DNA of 64,000 bases from DATCJA01 sp963814955 (lineage in GTDB: Bacteria; Acidobacteriota; Vicinamibacteria; Vicinamibacterales; UBA2999). Below are positions 44,031-52,393 of the stretch, piece by piece. Location of the stretch: contig CAWFEX010000011.1 of assembly GCA_963814955.1 (NCBI GenBank), forward strand, positions 124,001 through 188,000. The letters run 5' to 3'. Numbering within the stretch: the stretch's first letter is position 1; every line of letters starts with the position of its first letter. Position numbers and translations under genes: made by a program. Below the pieces are notes generated by a model that searched no databases, was not told the origin of the DNA, and saw only the letters and a list, made by a program, of their open reading frames with translations.

Positions 44031-44939
44031 TTAGAGGATGTTCTTGCCTAGTGCGGAGAGCGCCAGCTCGGTCGCGAATTCCGCGGTGATGTTCCGCAGG
44101 TCCAAGGTCGGATTGACTTCGACGATGTCCAGCGCCACGAGACGGAGTGAGTCGGCCACGAGCTCCATGACCATGTGCGCCTCGCGGTAATCGAGACCTC
44201 CCTTGACGGCCGTTCCGACGCCGGGTGCGATCGACGGATCGCACACATCCATGTCGAGCGACACGTGAATGCCGCCGGTTCCGTCGGCCGCAACCGCGAG
44301 CGCCCGCTCGGCAACCCGAGCGATGCCGTCGCGATCGATGTCCTTCATCGTAAAGACACGCACGCCCGACCGCCGGATTTGTTCCTTCTCCTGCTCGTCG
44401 AGATTGCGGACGCCCAGCAAGACGGTATGTTCCGGACGGACCGACGGGGAGAACCCAATCGACGCCAGCTCTGCGGGTTCATTCCCGAGCAGCGCCGCCA
44501 GCGGCATGCCGTGAACATTCCCGCTGCTGGTCGTCTCAGGCGTATTCATGTCGCCGTGGGCGTCAATCCACACGAGCCCAAGGGGCAGCGAGGACGATTG
44601 CCGTATCCATTCGGCGCTCGCGGCGACCGATCCGGCCGCGAGACTGTGGTCGCCGCCGAGCACGAGAGGCACGGCGTCCCCTTCGAGCGACTTCAGGGTG
44701 ACATCACGCAGCTTCTGACAGACCTTGGCGATGTCGCGTACGTATTTCTTGCGCTTGTCGGCCGGACGCTGCGTTTCCGGATTCGGCGCGGGCAGGTCTC
44801 CTTTGTCTACGACCGTACGGCCAAGCGCGGCGATTCGATCCCCGATTCCTGCGATGCGAAGCGCCGACGGCCCCATGTCAACACCACGCCGCCCGGCCCC
44901 AAGGTCGAGAGGCACGCCAATGATATGGATCGGCTTCAC
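44031..44939 (-). CDS. rocF: Arginase
   Basis: 302 residues, full ureohydrolase length. Manganese-site motifs are complete: LVLGGDHSLAAGSVA, LVWIDAHGDMNTPETT, and HVSLDMDVCDPSIAPGVGT, with SGNVHGMPLAALLG typical of arginases rather than agmatinases. It hydrolyses arginine to ornithine and urea. The ATG at 44939 begins KPIHIIGVPLDLGAGRRGVD. Upstream and downstream genes are unrelated; no urease or ornithine gene is nearby. Confidence 0.95.
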   Translation of the reverse strand: MKPIHIIGVPLDLGAGRRGVDMGPSALRIAGIGDRIAALGRTVVDKGDLPAPNPETQRPADKRKKYVRDIAKVCQKLRDVTLKSLEGDAVPLVLGGDHSLAAGSVAASAEWIRQSSSLPLGLVWIDAHGDMNTPETTSSGNVHGMPLAALLGNEPAELASIGFSPSVRPEHTVLLGVRNLDEQEKEQIRRSGVRVFTMKDIDRDGIARVAERALAVAADGTGGIHVSLDMDVCDPSIAPGVGTAVKGGLDYREAHMVMELVADSLRLVALDIVEVNPTLDLRNITAEFATELALSALGKNIL

Positions 44940-45060
44940 TGGGACCGCTTTGCGGCTCGGTCCGCGAGTCGTGTTCTAGTCGTAATCCGCATAAGCGGTC
45001 CCAGGCGCGCGCCGCGCGCCCAGGAATGACTGCCAACCAGCCAGGGGCTCTTCAAGAATG

Positions 45061-45711
45061 TCAACGGCGGAGGCCCTGGCTGGTTTTGTACGAAACCGAC
45101 ATGCCTTCGTGCGACGGAGAGACGACGGTGGTGAAAAGCCCGGGATGCGTGAGAATCGTCCTCAGAAAAGGCTCCATCTCGTTCTTTTTGTTCACGACGT
45201 TGTGGGCGACGAACACGCCGCCGGGCGTGAGCCGGGGAAACACCATGTCGAAGAACTTCTTGTAGTCTGGTTTCCAGGCATCGAGAAAAACAAAATCAAA
45301 CGTGCCTGGCAGGCGGGGAATCTCGGCGAACGCGTCGCCTTGAACGACATGGACGATATCGGCCAGGCCCGCCGCGCGGATGTTGGCTGCCGCTTCCTTT
45401 GCGCGACGTGCGTCGTACTCGATGGCGACCACGCGTCCACCACTTTCACGTGCGCCGAGCCCGAGCCAGATTCCGCTGTAGCCGCTCGCGGCGCCGATCT
45501 CCAGCACCGATTTGGCGCCGCGCGTCGCAACGAGCACGCGAAGGAATCGCCCGTCCTCTTCGGATACCGCCAATTGCCCGCTGTCGGCCGCCTTGATGTT
45601 CCGCAGCAGGGTTTCAACAGCGGGATTCAGCGTACCGGCAGGCCGACCGTTCTGCGCTCCGAGCGTGACGAGGCAGCAGACCGGCAAGATGCACGACATG
45701 AAAAAGCGCAT
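45061..45711 (-). CDS. O-methyltransferase-family protein with signal peptide
   Basis: 216 residues. N-terminal FFMSCILPVCCLVTLGA looks like a signal or lipobox-type leader (LGAQ). The body is the O-methyltransferase 3 family: AKSVLEIGAASGYSGIWLGL (motif I), VVAIEYDARRAKEA, FDFVFLDAWKPDYKKFFDMV, and GGVFVAHNVVN, close to catechol-type methyltransferases with the metal-ligand DAW..D. A second exported methyltransferase is at 37892. Nine bases after the stop of hemY's downstream gene order, it may be the last gene of the hem transcript. Confidence 0.82.
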   Translation of the reverse strand: MRFFMSCILPVCCLVTLGAQNGRPAGTLNPAVETLLRNIKAADSGQLAVSEEDGRFLRVLVATRGAKSVLEIGAASGYSGIWLGLGARESGGRVVAIEYDARRAKEAAANIRAAGLADIVHVVQGDAFAEIPRLPGTFDFVFLDAWKPDYKKFFDMVFPRLTPGGVFVAHNVVNKKNEMEPFLRTILTHPGLFTTVVSPSHEGMSVSYKTSQGLRR

Positions 45712-45719
45712 GCCGAATT

Positions 45720-47096
45720 CTACGCTCTCGTGACGTACTGAGCGGCGGCTGTCGCCGCTTGTCTTCCATTGAGGATGCAGTCGGGGATGCCGACGGACCG
45801 AAACCCGCTGCCGGTGACGAACACGCCCGGAATCGAGGCGACCCGCTGCTCGATCGCCGCGACGCGATCGAGGTGCCCGACTTCGTATTGCGGGTTCTGG
45901 CGAGTCCAGCGGAACAGACGGCTGAAGAGAGGCTGGCCCGTGATGTCGAGCACGCTTTCCAGTTCCTCTTTTGCCGAGTCGATCAGCTCCTCATCGGGCC
46001 GATCAGCGCGCGAGGGGTCGCGGCCGCCGCCCAGAAAGGCTCGCAGGAGCGCACAATCCGCGGGGGCGCGCCCTGGCCACTTCGATGTGACCCAGGTTGC
46101 GGCCAGAAGCGGGCTGCGCTCGACACGCGGTACCACGAATCCGGAGCCGCGCATCGGATGGCCGATCTGGTCGCGACGGTAACCGAATGCCACTGTCGCG
46201 CTCGATGCATACGCGAGCCCGTCACACAGCCCCGCGACGGTCGTGTCGAGCCCTCGCAGCAGGACCGCGGCCGCGTACGCGGGCACGGCGAGTATGACCG
46301 CACGCGCTTCGAACCGTCCGGCTGGTGAATCGATGCCATAAGTGCCGGCGCGCTCCAGGTGCGTCGCGCGCGCGGACAGGACAACTGTTCCCGGTCGGAG
46401 AGCTGCGGCGACCGCTTCGACGAGCTCAGCTATTCCGCCCGGCAACGATACGAAGGCGCTCCCGGGCGCGGGCTGCATCCGAAGCGCGCGCAGCGAGCGA
46501 ATGACGCTGCCGGTGTCATGCTCGGCCTGAAGCAAGCGTGGAAACAGCGCCCGCATCGAAAGCCGTTCGGCGTCGCCGGCATGTATGCCGGCGAGCAGCG
46601 GCTCGGCGAGATAATCGGCTGCCTCAGCACCGAATCGGCGGCGCACGAAGCCCGCGATCGATTCATCGGCATCGCTCTGGCGGCGGGGGACAACCACCTC
46701 GAGGGCCATGCGCAGCTTTCCGCCCCACGTGAGGAGCGACGATTTCGCAAGTGCACTGGCGCGAACCGGAAAGCCAAGAAACGACCCTTCGGGAATTGCG
46801 TGAAGCCGACCCTCGCGCAGGACGTATGCAGCGCGCGGCTCGATGGTCGACACGAGCCGGTCGGCGAGGCCGAGCTCCTTGCAGAGCGCAACGGCCGCCG
46901 GCTTCTGCACCAGGAGAGAGTCGGGGCCACCGTCGATCACCCAGCCATCGAAACGTTCCGTGACGATGGCGCCGCCGAGACGGGCGCCTGCTTCGAGCAG
47001 GCGAATCTGAAGACCCAGACGCTGCAGCTCGTACGCCGCCGCAAGTCCGGCAATGCCGCCTCCGACGACGACGGCGTCGAGAACGCTGTCGTTCAC
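45720..47096 (-). CDS. hemY: Protoporphyrinogen/coproporphyrinogen oxidase (HemY type)
   Basis: 458 residues. FAD-binding start DAVVVGGGIAGLAAAYELQR, then LLEAGARLGGAIVTERFDGW and VIDGGPDSLLVQKP, and the C-terminal FAD segment GVFVTGSGFRSVGIPDCILN with GRQAA. These are the diagnostic HemY/HemG-family motifs. It oxidises the porphyrinogen late in heme synthesis, cytosolic face of the membrane. It lies 46 bases after hemE; the usual hemH between them is absent from the window. Confidence 0.93.
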   Translation of the reverse strand: MNDSVLDAVVVGGGIAGLAAAYELQRLGLQIRLLEAGARLGGAIVTERFDGWVIDGGPDSLLVQKPAAVALCKELGLADRLVSTIEPRAAYVLREGRLHAIPEGSFLGFPVRASALAKSSLLTWGGKLRMALEVVVPRRQSDADESIAGFVRRRFGAEAADYLAEPLLAGIHAGDAERLSMRALFPRLLQAEHDTGSVIRSLRALRMQPAPGSAFVSLPGGIAELVEAVAAALRPGTVVLSARATHLERAGTYGIDSPAGRFEARAVILAVPAYAAAVLLRGLDTTVAGLCDGLAYASSATVAFGYRRDQIGHPMRGSGFVVPRVERSPLLAATWVTSKWPGRAPADCALLRAFLGGGRDPSRADRPDEELIDSAKEELESVLDITGQPLFSRLFRWTRQNPQYEVGHLDRVAAIEQRVASIPGVFVTGSGFRSVGIPDCILNGRQAATAAAQYVTRA

Positions 47097-47142
47097 ACCT
47101 CTAGGTTCGTCGTTGTCAGTTCGTGTTCACGTCGTTGTTTCA

Positions 47143-48174
47143 TTACGTTCGCCGTGAAGCGCTGTGAACGTACTGGGCGAGCATCTGGACGTGCTCGACC
47201 GGCGTCGACGGCAGAATGCCATGTCCGAGGTTGAAGATATGACCCGCGCGGCGGGCAACGCGTGTCAGCACGTCGTCGGTCTGAGTGAACATGCGCTGCA
47301 TGGGACCGAGCAGGAGAGTCGGATCGAGATTCCCCTGCACCGCTCGATCGAAGCCAAGGCGCTGCCACGCGGCGTCGATCGGAATCCGCCAATCCACTCC
47401 AATGACGTCGCCGCCCGCCTCCGCGAGCTCGGCGAGGATGGCAGACGTGCCCGTGCCGAAATGGATCGTCGGCACACTCCGTCCGATCGACGCAAAAATC
47501 CGCTGCGTATGGGGAAGTGCGAACTCGCGATAATCAGCGGAATTGAGTACTCCGACCCACGAGTCGAACAGCTGCACCGCGTCAACGCCCGCCTCGATCT
47601 GCGCGTTCAAGTAATCAGCAACGACCGTACTCAGCCGCTCGCAGAGGCGATGCCACGCATCCGGGTGGCCGTACATCAGCGCTTTGGTGCGCGCGAAGTT
47701 GTTCGAGTGGCCGCCCTCAATCGCATACGACGCGAGGGTAAACGGGGCTCCCGCAAAGCCGATCAACGGAACACGACCTGCAAGCTCGTGTTGGACCAGC
47801 TCAACGGTCTCGAGGACGTGGGACAACGCAACCCTGGGGTCGAACGACTTCAAACGGTCGATGTCGGCGGGTGAGCTGATGGGGTGCTCGATCTGCGGGC
47901 CTTCGCCCTGAATGAAATCGAAGGGGAGTCCCAGCGGCTCCAGAGGCAGCAGCAGATCGGAAAACAGGATGGCTGCGTCCACCTCCACGCGGCGGACCGG
48001 CTGCAGAGTGACTTCTGCGGCGAGATCGGGCGTTCGACAGATCTCGAGCAGCGAATGTCGCTCTCGCAACGCCCGGTACTCCGCCATGTAGCGCCCCGCT
48101 TGTCGCATGAACCAGACAGGGGTTGCATCAACTGGCTCTCGCCGACACGCCCTCAGAAAACGAGACGCGGCCAC
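47143..48174 (-). CDS. hemE: Uroporphyrinogen decarboxylase
   Basis: 343 residues from a GTG at 48174. Signature 1 is complete, PVWFMRQAGRYMAEYRALRE. ILFSDLLLPLEPLGLPFDFI, GFAGAPFTLASYAIEGGHSN and the GVDWRIPID segment (signature 2 region) follow. Decarboxylates the four acetate side chains of uroporphyrinogen III. The response regulator stop lies 6 bases upstream, so RR, hemE and hemY are probably one transcript. Confidence 0.95.
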   Translation of the reverse strand: MAASRFLRACRREPVDATPVWFMRQAGRYMAEYRALRERHSLLEICRTPDLAAEVTLQPVRRVEVDAAILFSDLLLPLEPLGLPFDFIQGEGPQIEHPISSPADIDRLKSFDPRVALSHVLETVELVQHELAGRVPLIGFAGAPFTLASYAIEGGHSNNFARTKALMYGHPDAWHRLCERLSTVVADYLNAQIEAGVDAVQLFDSWVGVLNSADYREFALPHTQRIFASIGRSVPTIHFGTGTSAILAELAEAGGDVIGVDWRIPIDAAWQRLGFDRAVQGNLDPTLLLGPMQRMFTQTDDVLTRVARRAGHIFNLGHGILPSTPVEHVQMLAQYVHSASRRT

Positions 48175-48180
48175 GCGTGG

Positions 48181-48585
48181 TCAGTCGCGGACGGGGCTGC
48201 CGAGCAGATCGCGCGCGAGGGTGACGAGCTCTTCGAGCCAGAGTGGTTTGTAGCGCAGTTCGGCTCCGAGCGCATGGATTTCGGCTGCCTGGGCTTCGTC
48301 CAGATAGTAGTCGCCTGTGACGATTGCGACCGGGGTATTGGTGAGTCCGGGAATCGCGCGAATTGCGCGGAGAAACTGAAGGCCATTGGTCAGCGGCATC
48401 CGCAAATCAAGGATGATCGCGTGAGGGTGATGCGACTGGGCCAGGGTCAGGCCCTCGTCGGCCGAATGCGCCGCCCATACCTCATACCCTTCGAGGCGAA
48501 GCATCCGCGAAAACGTGTCTGTCACGCTGACGTCGTCGTCGACAATCAGCACGCGAGCTGCGGTCGTGTTATCGCGGGAGGACAC
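48181..48585 (-). CDS. Stand-alone response regulator receiver
   Basis: 134 residues: ARVLIVDDDVSVTDTFSRML (acidic DDD), phospho-acceptor Asp in HAIILDLRMPLTNGL, Thr in VAIVTGDYYLDE, but the conserved Lys position reads RYKPLWLEELV, where KP is kept. No output domain. It is 6 bases upstream of hemE, an unusual partner for a CheY-like protein; the cognate kinase is not in this window unless one of the kinases at 27-30 kb serves it. Confidence 0.88.
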   Translation of the reverse strand: MSSRDNTTAARVLIVDDDVSVTDTFSRMLRLEGYEVWAAHSADEGLTLAQSHHPHAIILDLRMPLTNGLQFLRAIRAIPGLTNTPVAIVTGDYYLDEAQAAEIHALGAELRYKPLWLEELVTLARDLLGSPVRD

Positions 48586-48678
48586 GACCTATTGTGGGAC
48601 GCCGTCGATATGTCGTCAAGGCGAACACAGTATCTCGTGCTATATTTCAGCCGGTTTGCGCCCCTTCCGGAGGTCTTG

Positions 48679-49317
48679 TTGAGCCCAATCCTCCTGCGGC
48701 CCGTCCGCGAGCAGCTCGAGCACGATCGGGTAATCCGCCTGCTTCAGTCGAAATACAAGCGAAAGTTCGAGGTCGCTATCAATGTCGGCAATGAGCAAGG
48801 GACACCGGTCACGATAGGGCAATTGCCCTGGTATGCGGACCTGGTGCTCCAGTCTGCGGAGCGGGGACGTAAGGTACTCGGCGTCGTCGAAGTCGAAACC
48901 GCTGAGTCGGTTAACAAGGTCGAGGCGATGTCGCAGTGGGCGGCGTTTTCACGCCTGCGTGGAGCATTTCACCTCTACGTTCCCAACTCCATGATGGATG
49001 TCGCCCGGCAGTTGTGCAACGACATGCAGATTCTGGTCGGAGAACTGTGGGCCTACACCGCTATCGGTGACCAGGTCCGATTCACTCTGGTGCAACGGAC
49101 CCCACGCCCGGGTGAGGACAAAACATCGGTCGCCAAAACGCCGCCGCGACGCGCTGCTGCGGAACGGCTGCGGCCGAGTCGACCGGTTTCGGCCCACGCG
49201 CCTCGCCGGGCGGCTCCTTCCACGTCCGCCCGACGAAAGGCCAGTAAGACGGCGCCCACGCGCGGTTCTGCGCGAAAGAAGACCTCGAGACCGGCACGAG
49301 CGCAGAAACGGAAGTAG
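48679..49317 (+). CDS. Hypothetical protein with histone-H1-like basic tail
   Basis: 212 residues from a TTG at 48679, chosen because GGAGG lies about five bases upstream and a TATATT -10-like box is at about 48642. The frame is open from far upstream, including an ATG at 48610. Residues about 1-125 form a folded part (REQLEHDRVIRLLQSKYKRK, YADLVLQSAERGRKVLGVVE, MSQWAAFSRLRGAFHLYVPN). The last about 75 residues are Lys/Arg/Ala/Pro/Ser-rich and resemble histone H1 or AlgP-type tails. DNA or RNA binding through the tail is inferred; the family of the core is unknown to me. Confidence 0.75.
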   Translation: MSPILLRPVREQLEHDRVIRLLQSKYKRKFEVAINVGNEQGTPVTIGQLPWYADLVLQSAERGRKVLGVVEVETAESVNKVEAMSQWAAFSRLRGAFHLYVPNSMMDVARQLCNDMQILVGELWAYTAIGDQVRFTLVQRTPRPGEDKTSVAKTPPRRAAAERLRPSRPVSAHAPRRAAPSTSARRKASKTAPTRGSARKKTSRPARAQKRK

Positions 49318-49320
49318 TTC

Positions 49321-50244
49321 GTGCCGTTTCTGCGGGTAATCCGGGACAAACGCGGGTACGAAACCACTTACCTGATGCACTGGCAACGCGACGGCACCCG
49401 GCAGCGCTCTCGAATCCTCTACGTTTTCCGGACACCAGGCGGCGTGCGCGTGGGTCGGGAGTCTCTTGGCGCAGACGTGCTGCGCCAGATCGAGACGGAA
49501 CACCCTGATATCGCGTTCGACTGGAAGACGGTGTTCGCCAATCAGCAGGTCGTTGACAGCGCCCCCGAGCCGCGCCGGCCGCGAAAACGAAAGCTGCCGG
49601 GTGAGGAAGCAGAGGCCCAAACCGCCGTGGCGCGCAAGGAAGAGCCCGCAGCAGCGCCACCCGCCCGTCCTGCTATACCGTCGGCACTGCAGGGCGCCAC
49701 GCCCGATGAGCAGATCGCGTTCCTGAATCAGTGGTACCCGATCGTTCGCGAGCGAATCCCGCAACGCACGTCGGATCCCGCACGCCTGGAGGCGTTGATG
49801 GCACTGGCCGAACGCCTGAATCCCGTCATGTGGACCGATGCCGATCAGATCGCAGATGGGCTCCTCAGCGCCTCCGAAGCGCTGGAACGATTGTCGCGGG
49901 TGTTCTCTCGTCGCCGCCGCAGGCGCCGGCCGGCTAAAACATCGACCAACCCGGCGTCTCCGGAGCAGCCGCCCCTGGCGACACGTAATGGACTGGCTCG
50001 CACCCGCGGTCCTCAAGCTCGCAGAGATCGGCCCGTGGGCGCCGGTGTTGTTCACTCTTCTCTACATCGTGGCGGCCGTTACGCTTGCGCCGGCCTTTTT
50101 TCTCACCGTCGCGGCTGGTGCGATGTTTGGCGTATGGCGTGGGTCGATCATCGTTTTCATCGCCGCATCACTTGGCGCATCCGCGGTGTACGCCGTCGGA
50201 ACGCGTGTCGCCCGCTTCGGATGGATCAAGCGGGTTACGCGTGA
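49321..50244 (+). CDS. Hypothetical protein, Arg-rich C-terminus; end probably earlier than shown
   Basis: Starts 4 bases after the previous gene with a GTG (VPFLRVIRDKRGYETTYLMH). Residues about 1-75 form a small beta-rich domain, then a charged Pro/Ala linker and a helical part (DEQIAFLNQWYPIVRERIPQ, LEALMALAERLNPVMWTDAD), ending in SRRRRRRRPAKTSTNPASPE. Beyond about codon 222 the frame overlaps the VTT membrane gene (49988 on) and turns Arg/His-rich, so that part is probably not real protein. Either a one-base error near 49900-49990 hides the true stop, or the overlap is genuine. Function unknown. Confidence 0.6.
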   Translation: MPFLRVIRDKRGYETTYLMHWQRDGTRQRSRILYVFRTPGGVRVGRESLGADVLRQIETEHPDIAFDWKTVFANQQVVDSAPEPRRPRKRKLPGEEAEAQTAVARKEEPAAAPPARPAIPSALQGATPDEQIAFLNQWYPIVRERIPQRTSDPARLEALMALAERLNPVMWTDADQIADGLLSASEALERLSRVFSRRRRRRRPAKTSTNPASPEQPPLATRNGLARTRGPQARRDRPVGAGVVHSSLHRGGRYACAGLFSHRRGWCDVWRMAWVDHRFHRRITWRIRGVRRRNACRPLRMDQAGYA

Positions 50245-50599
50245 TCCACGCGTAGCGGCGGTCCGCGCCGCCATTCAGGGGGACAGCCGCTGGATCATGT
50301 TTCTCCTCCGCCTCTCGCCGCTGGTGCCGTACAACGTGTTGAACTATGCGCTTGTGCTCAGCGGCGTGCGATACGTAGACTTTGCGATCGCCCTGGTCGG
50401 AATGATTCCCGCGATCATCATGTACACGTACTACGGCAAAGTGGTGGGAGACGTCGCCGCGCTCGCCGCAGGGGTTTCACCGCCTCGCGGGCCGGAGTAT
50501 TTCGTGCTGCTCGGTGTTGGCCTCATCGCGATCGCCGTCTCGACGACGATGATCACCAAGGCGGCGAGGCGGGCGATGGAAAGACAGCAGGCTAGATGA
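49988..50599 (+). CDS. VTT-domain (DedA/TVP38-type) membrane protein
   Basis: 203 residues from the ATG at 49988. Five to six membrane stretches, with the family core ILAPAFF-like VAAVTLAPAFFLTVAAGAMF, GSIIVFIAASLGASAVYAVG, and the conserved turn FLLRLSPLVPYNVLNYALVL followed by GMIPAIIMYTYYGKVVGD. VTT proteins act in lipid scrambling and envelope homeostasis. It overlaps the preceding hypothetical frame by 257 bases as written. Confidence 0.9.
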   Translation: MDWLAPAVLKLAEIGPWAPVLFTLLYIVAAVTLAPAFFLTVAAGAMFGVWRGSIIVFIAASLGASAVYAVGTRVARFGWIKRVTRDPRVAAVRAAIQGDSRWIMFLLRLSPLVPYNVLNYALVLSGVRYVDFAIALVGMIPAIIMYTYYGKVVGDVAALAAGVSPPRGPEYFVLLGVGLIAIAVSTTMITKAARRAMERQQAR

Positions 50600-50640
50600 G
50601 CTGAACGCGGAAACCCGGAACCCGGAACCGACGATACGGT

Positions 50641-51096
50641 TCACGATTTTGCGAACCGCGCCTCGATGTCGAGGATCTTGTTCAGCCGGCGCCGGTGCCG
50701 GTCCTCGCCTGAGAACGCCGCTCCAAGAAAGGCTTCCAGCAGATCGCCAGCGAGTGCCGGGCCGATGACCCGCGCGCCCAGACACAGCACGTTCATGTCG
50801 TCATGTTCGACCGCCTGCCGGGCGGTGTAGCAATCGTGACAGACGGCGGCGCGAAGGCCGGGAAACTTGTTCGCGGCGATGGAAACGCCGGCGCCGCTGC
50901 CGCATACAATCACCCCGCGCTCGGCCTGGCCGTCGCGCAACGCCACCGCCACGGATTCCGCGCAGTCAGGATAATCAACGGCGGCAGTGGAGTGCGTGCC
51001 CAGATCGAGGACGTCATGTCCTTTCGAGCGCAGAGCCGACGCAAGATCGCGCTTCATTTCGTAGCCCGCGTGATCGGCGGCGATGGCGATACGCAT
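50641..51096 (-). CDS. rpiB: Ribose-5-phosphate isomerase B
   Basis: 151 residues, the normal RpiB length. RIAIAADHAGYEMKRDL (ADHAG), VIVCGSGAGVSIAANKFPGL with the catalytic Cys, DDMNVLCLGARVIGP and HRRRLNKILDIEAR all match. Interconverts ribose 5-phosphate and ribulose 5-phosphate. Convergent with the VTT gene and divergent from the VWFA gene. Confidence 0.95.
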   Translation of the reverse strand: MRIAIAADHAGYEMKRDLASALRSKGHDVLDLGTHSTAAVDYPDCAESVAVALRDGQAERGVIVCGSGAGVSIAANKFPGLRAAVCHDCYTARQAVEHDDMNVLCLGARVIGPALAGDLLEAFLGAAFSGEDRHRRRLNKILDIEARFAKS

Positions 51097-51098
51097 GG

Positions 51099-51126
51099 GT
51101 TGCTATCTTAGCCCGCCTGTTATAAT
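51099..51126 (+). promoter_or_regulatory. Sigma-70-type promoter of the VWFA-related gene
   Basis: TTGCTA at 51099-51104 and TATAAT at 51121-51126 are 16 bases apart, and the ATG begins 7 bases after the -10 box. A transcript from here would be leaderless or nearly so; no ribosome site is seen. Confidence 0.65.
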
Positions 51127-51133
51127 CCGCCCT

Positions 51134-52393
51134 ATGCGAAATACCGCTAAGTGGTTGACGCTTGCAGCCTTCATGCTCGCCTCAATCGGGGGCGCGGCAG
51201 CGCCTCAGAACACGCCGCCTCCGGCGCCGCAGCAACCGGCCACGCAGCCGGCCACACAGCAGCCGACCTTCCGCGTCCAGGTCGACCTCGTGACGACAGA
51301 CGTCATTGCACGCGACGGGCAGGGACAGTTCATCTCGGATCTCAAGACCGACGAGTTCGAAGTCTACGAAGACGGCGTCAAGCAGGACATCGTGTCGCTC
51401 GTGCTCACACATGGTGGCCGCGTGTTCAACGTCCAGGCTCCGCCACCGGCGCCGGTCCAGGAAGGGATCATCCTGCCGGCCGCCCGGCCCACCAATGACG
51501 CCGCCGGGCGTGTGTTCCTCATCTTCATCGACGATCTGCATCTGGACTTCCGGATGACGCCGCGCACGCGCGATCTGATGACACGCATGCTGCGCAATCT
51601 GATTCATGACGGCGACATGTTCGGAATCGTATCTACGGGCACCTCGTCCATCTCGGAGCAGCTCACCTACGACCGGCAGGTCCTCGAATCCGCGATCAAG
51701 CGGGTAGCGGGCAGCGGGCTCAGGCCCGAAGACATCATCAAGACCGCGCAGAGCGCCCAGGGCCATCCCGAGCTGCGGTATCGGGCGCACGTTGCGTTCT
51801 CGACGGCGTATCAGTTGATGCGGAATCTCGAAAGCCTGCGCAACCGGCGAAAGGCAGTGCTGTACATCAGCAGTGGCTACGACTTCAATCCGTTCGCGAC
51901 GTCGCGGCTCAAGTATGAGGCTGAAATGTTCGGCGGCACCAGCGAGCAATTGGATCCATTCACAAACCAGAGATTTCAGGGCCAGCAGTTCGCGGAGGCC
52001 GATCTGGTCCGCGAGCTGGCGGAGCTGACTCGCGCGGCGAACCGTGCCAACGCGACCTTCTATACGATCGATCCAAGAGGCCTGGTCGCCGGTCCTGATC
52101 TCGATCAACAGGTTGACACCGCGGAATGGCAGGAGCATATCCGCGAGACCCAGGACAGCCTGCGGGTGCTGGCGGAACAAACCGGCGGCATTGCGATTGT
52201 CAATCAGAACGACTTCGATCGCGCTCTCAAGAGGATCGACAACGAGACGAGCGACTACTACGTGCTCGGCTATTACTCGAGCAACCCCGATCCGCTGAAG
52301 CGGACTCGCCGCATCGAAGTGAAGACACGGCGCGACGGTGTGCAGGTATGGTCGCGCACGTCGTACAGCCTTCGGCCGCCGACCGCTCAGTAG
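51134..52393 (+). CDS. Secreted VWFA-related acidobacterial protein
   Basis: 419 residues. Signal peptide NTAKWLTLAAFMLASIGGAA, then a Pro/Gln-rich linker. The family signature VDLVTTDVIARDGQGQFISD is followed by LKTDEFEVYEDGVKQDIVSL. The VWA-like domain has VFLIFIDDLHLDF in place of a DxSxS site, GIVSTGTSSISEQLTYDR and AVLYISSGYDFNPF, ending RRIEVKTRRDGVQVWSR. I know this family as lineage-typical for Acidobacteria. Probably an extracytoplasmic adhesion or assembly protein. Its end overlaps that of the LysR gene by 7 bases. Confidence 0.92.
   Translation: MRNTAKWLTLAAFMLASIGGAAAPQNTPPPAPQQPATQPATQQPTFRVQVDLVTTDVIARDGQGQFISDLKTDEFEVYEDGVKQDIVSLVLTHGGRVFNVQAPPPAPVQEGIILPAARPTNDAAGRVFLIFIDDLHLDFRMTPRTRDLMTRMLRNLIHDGDMFGIVSTGTSSISEQLTYDRQVLESAIKRVAGSGLRPEDIIKTAQSAQGHPELRYRAHVAFSTAYQLMRNLESLRNRRKAVLYISSGYDFNPFATSRLKYEAEMFGGTSEQLDPFTNQRFQGQQFAEADLVRELAELTRAANRANATFYTIDPRGLVAGPDLDQQVDTAEWQEHIRETQDSLRVLAEQTGGIAIVNQNDFDRALKRIDNETSDYYVLGYYSSNPDPLKRTRRIEVKTRRDGVQVWSRTSYSLRPPTAQ

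Noticed and set aside
47884..48678. Upstream extension of the basic-tail protein
   Set aside because: The extension is antisense of hemE and the response regulator; the -10-like box and ribosome site place the start at 48679.
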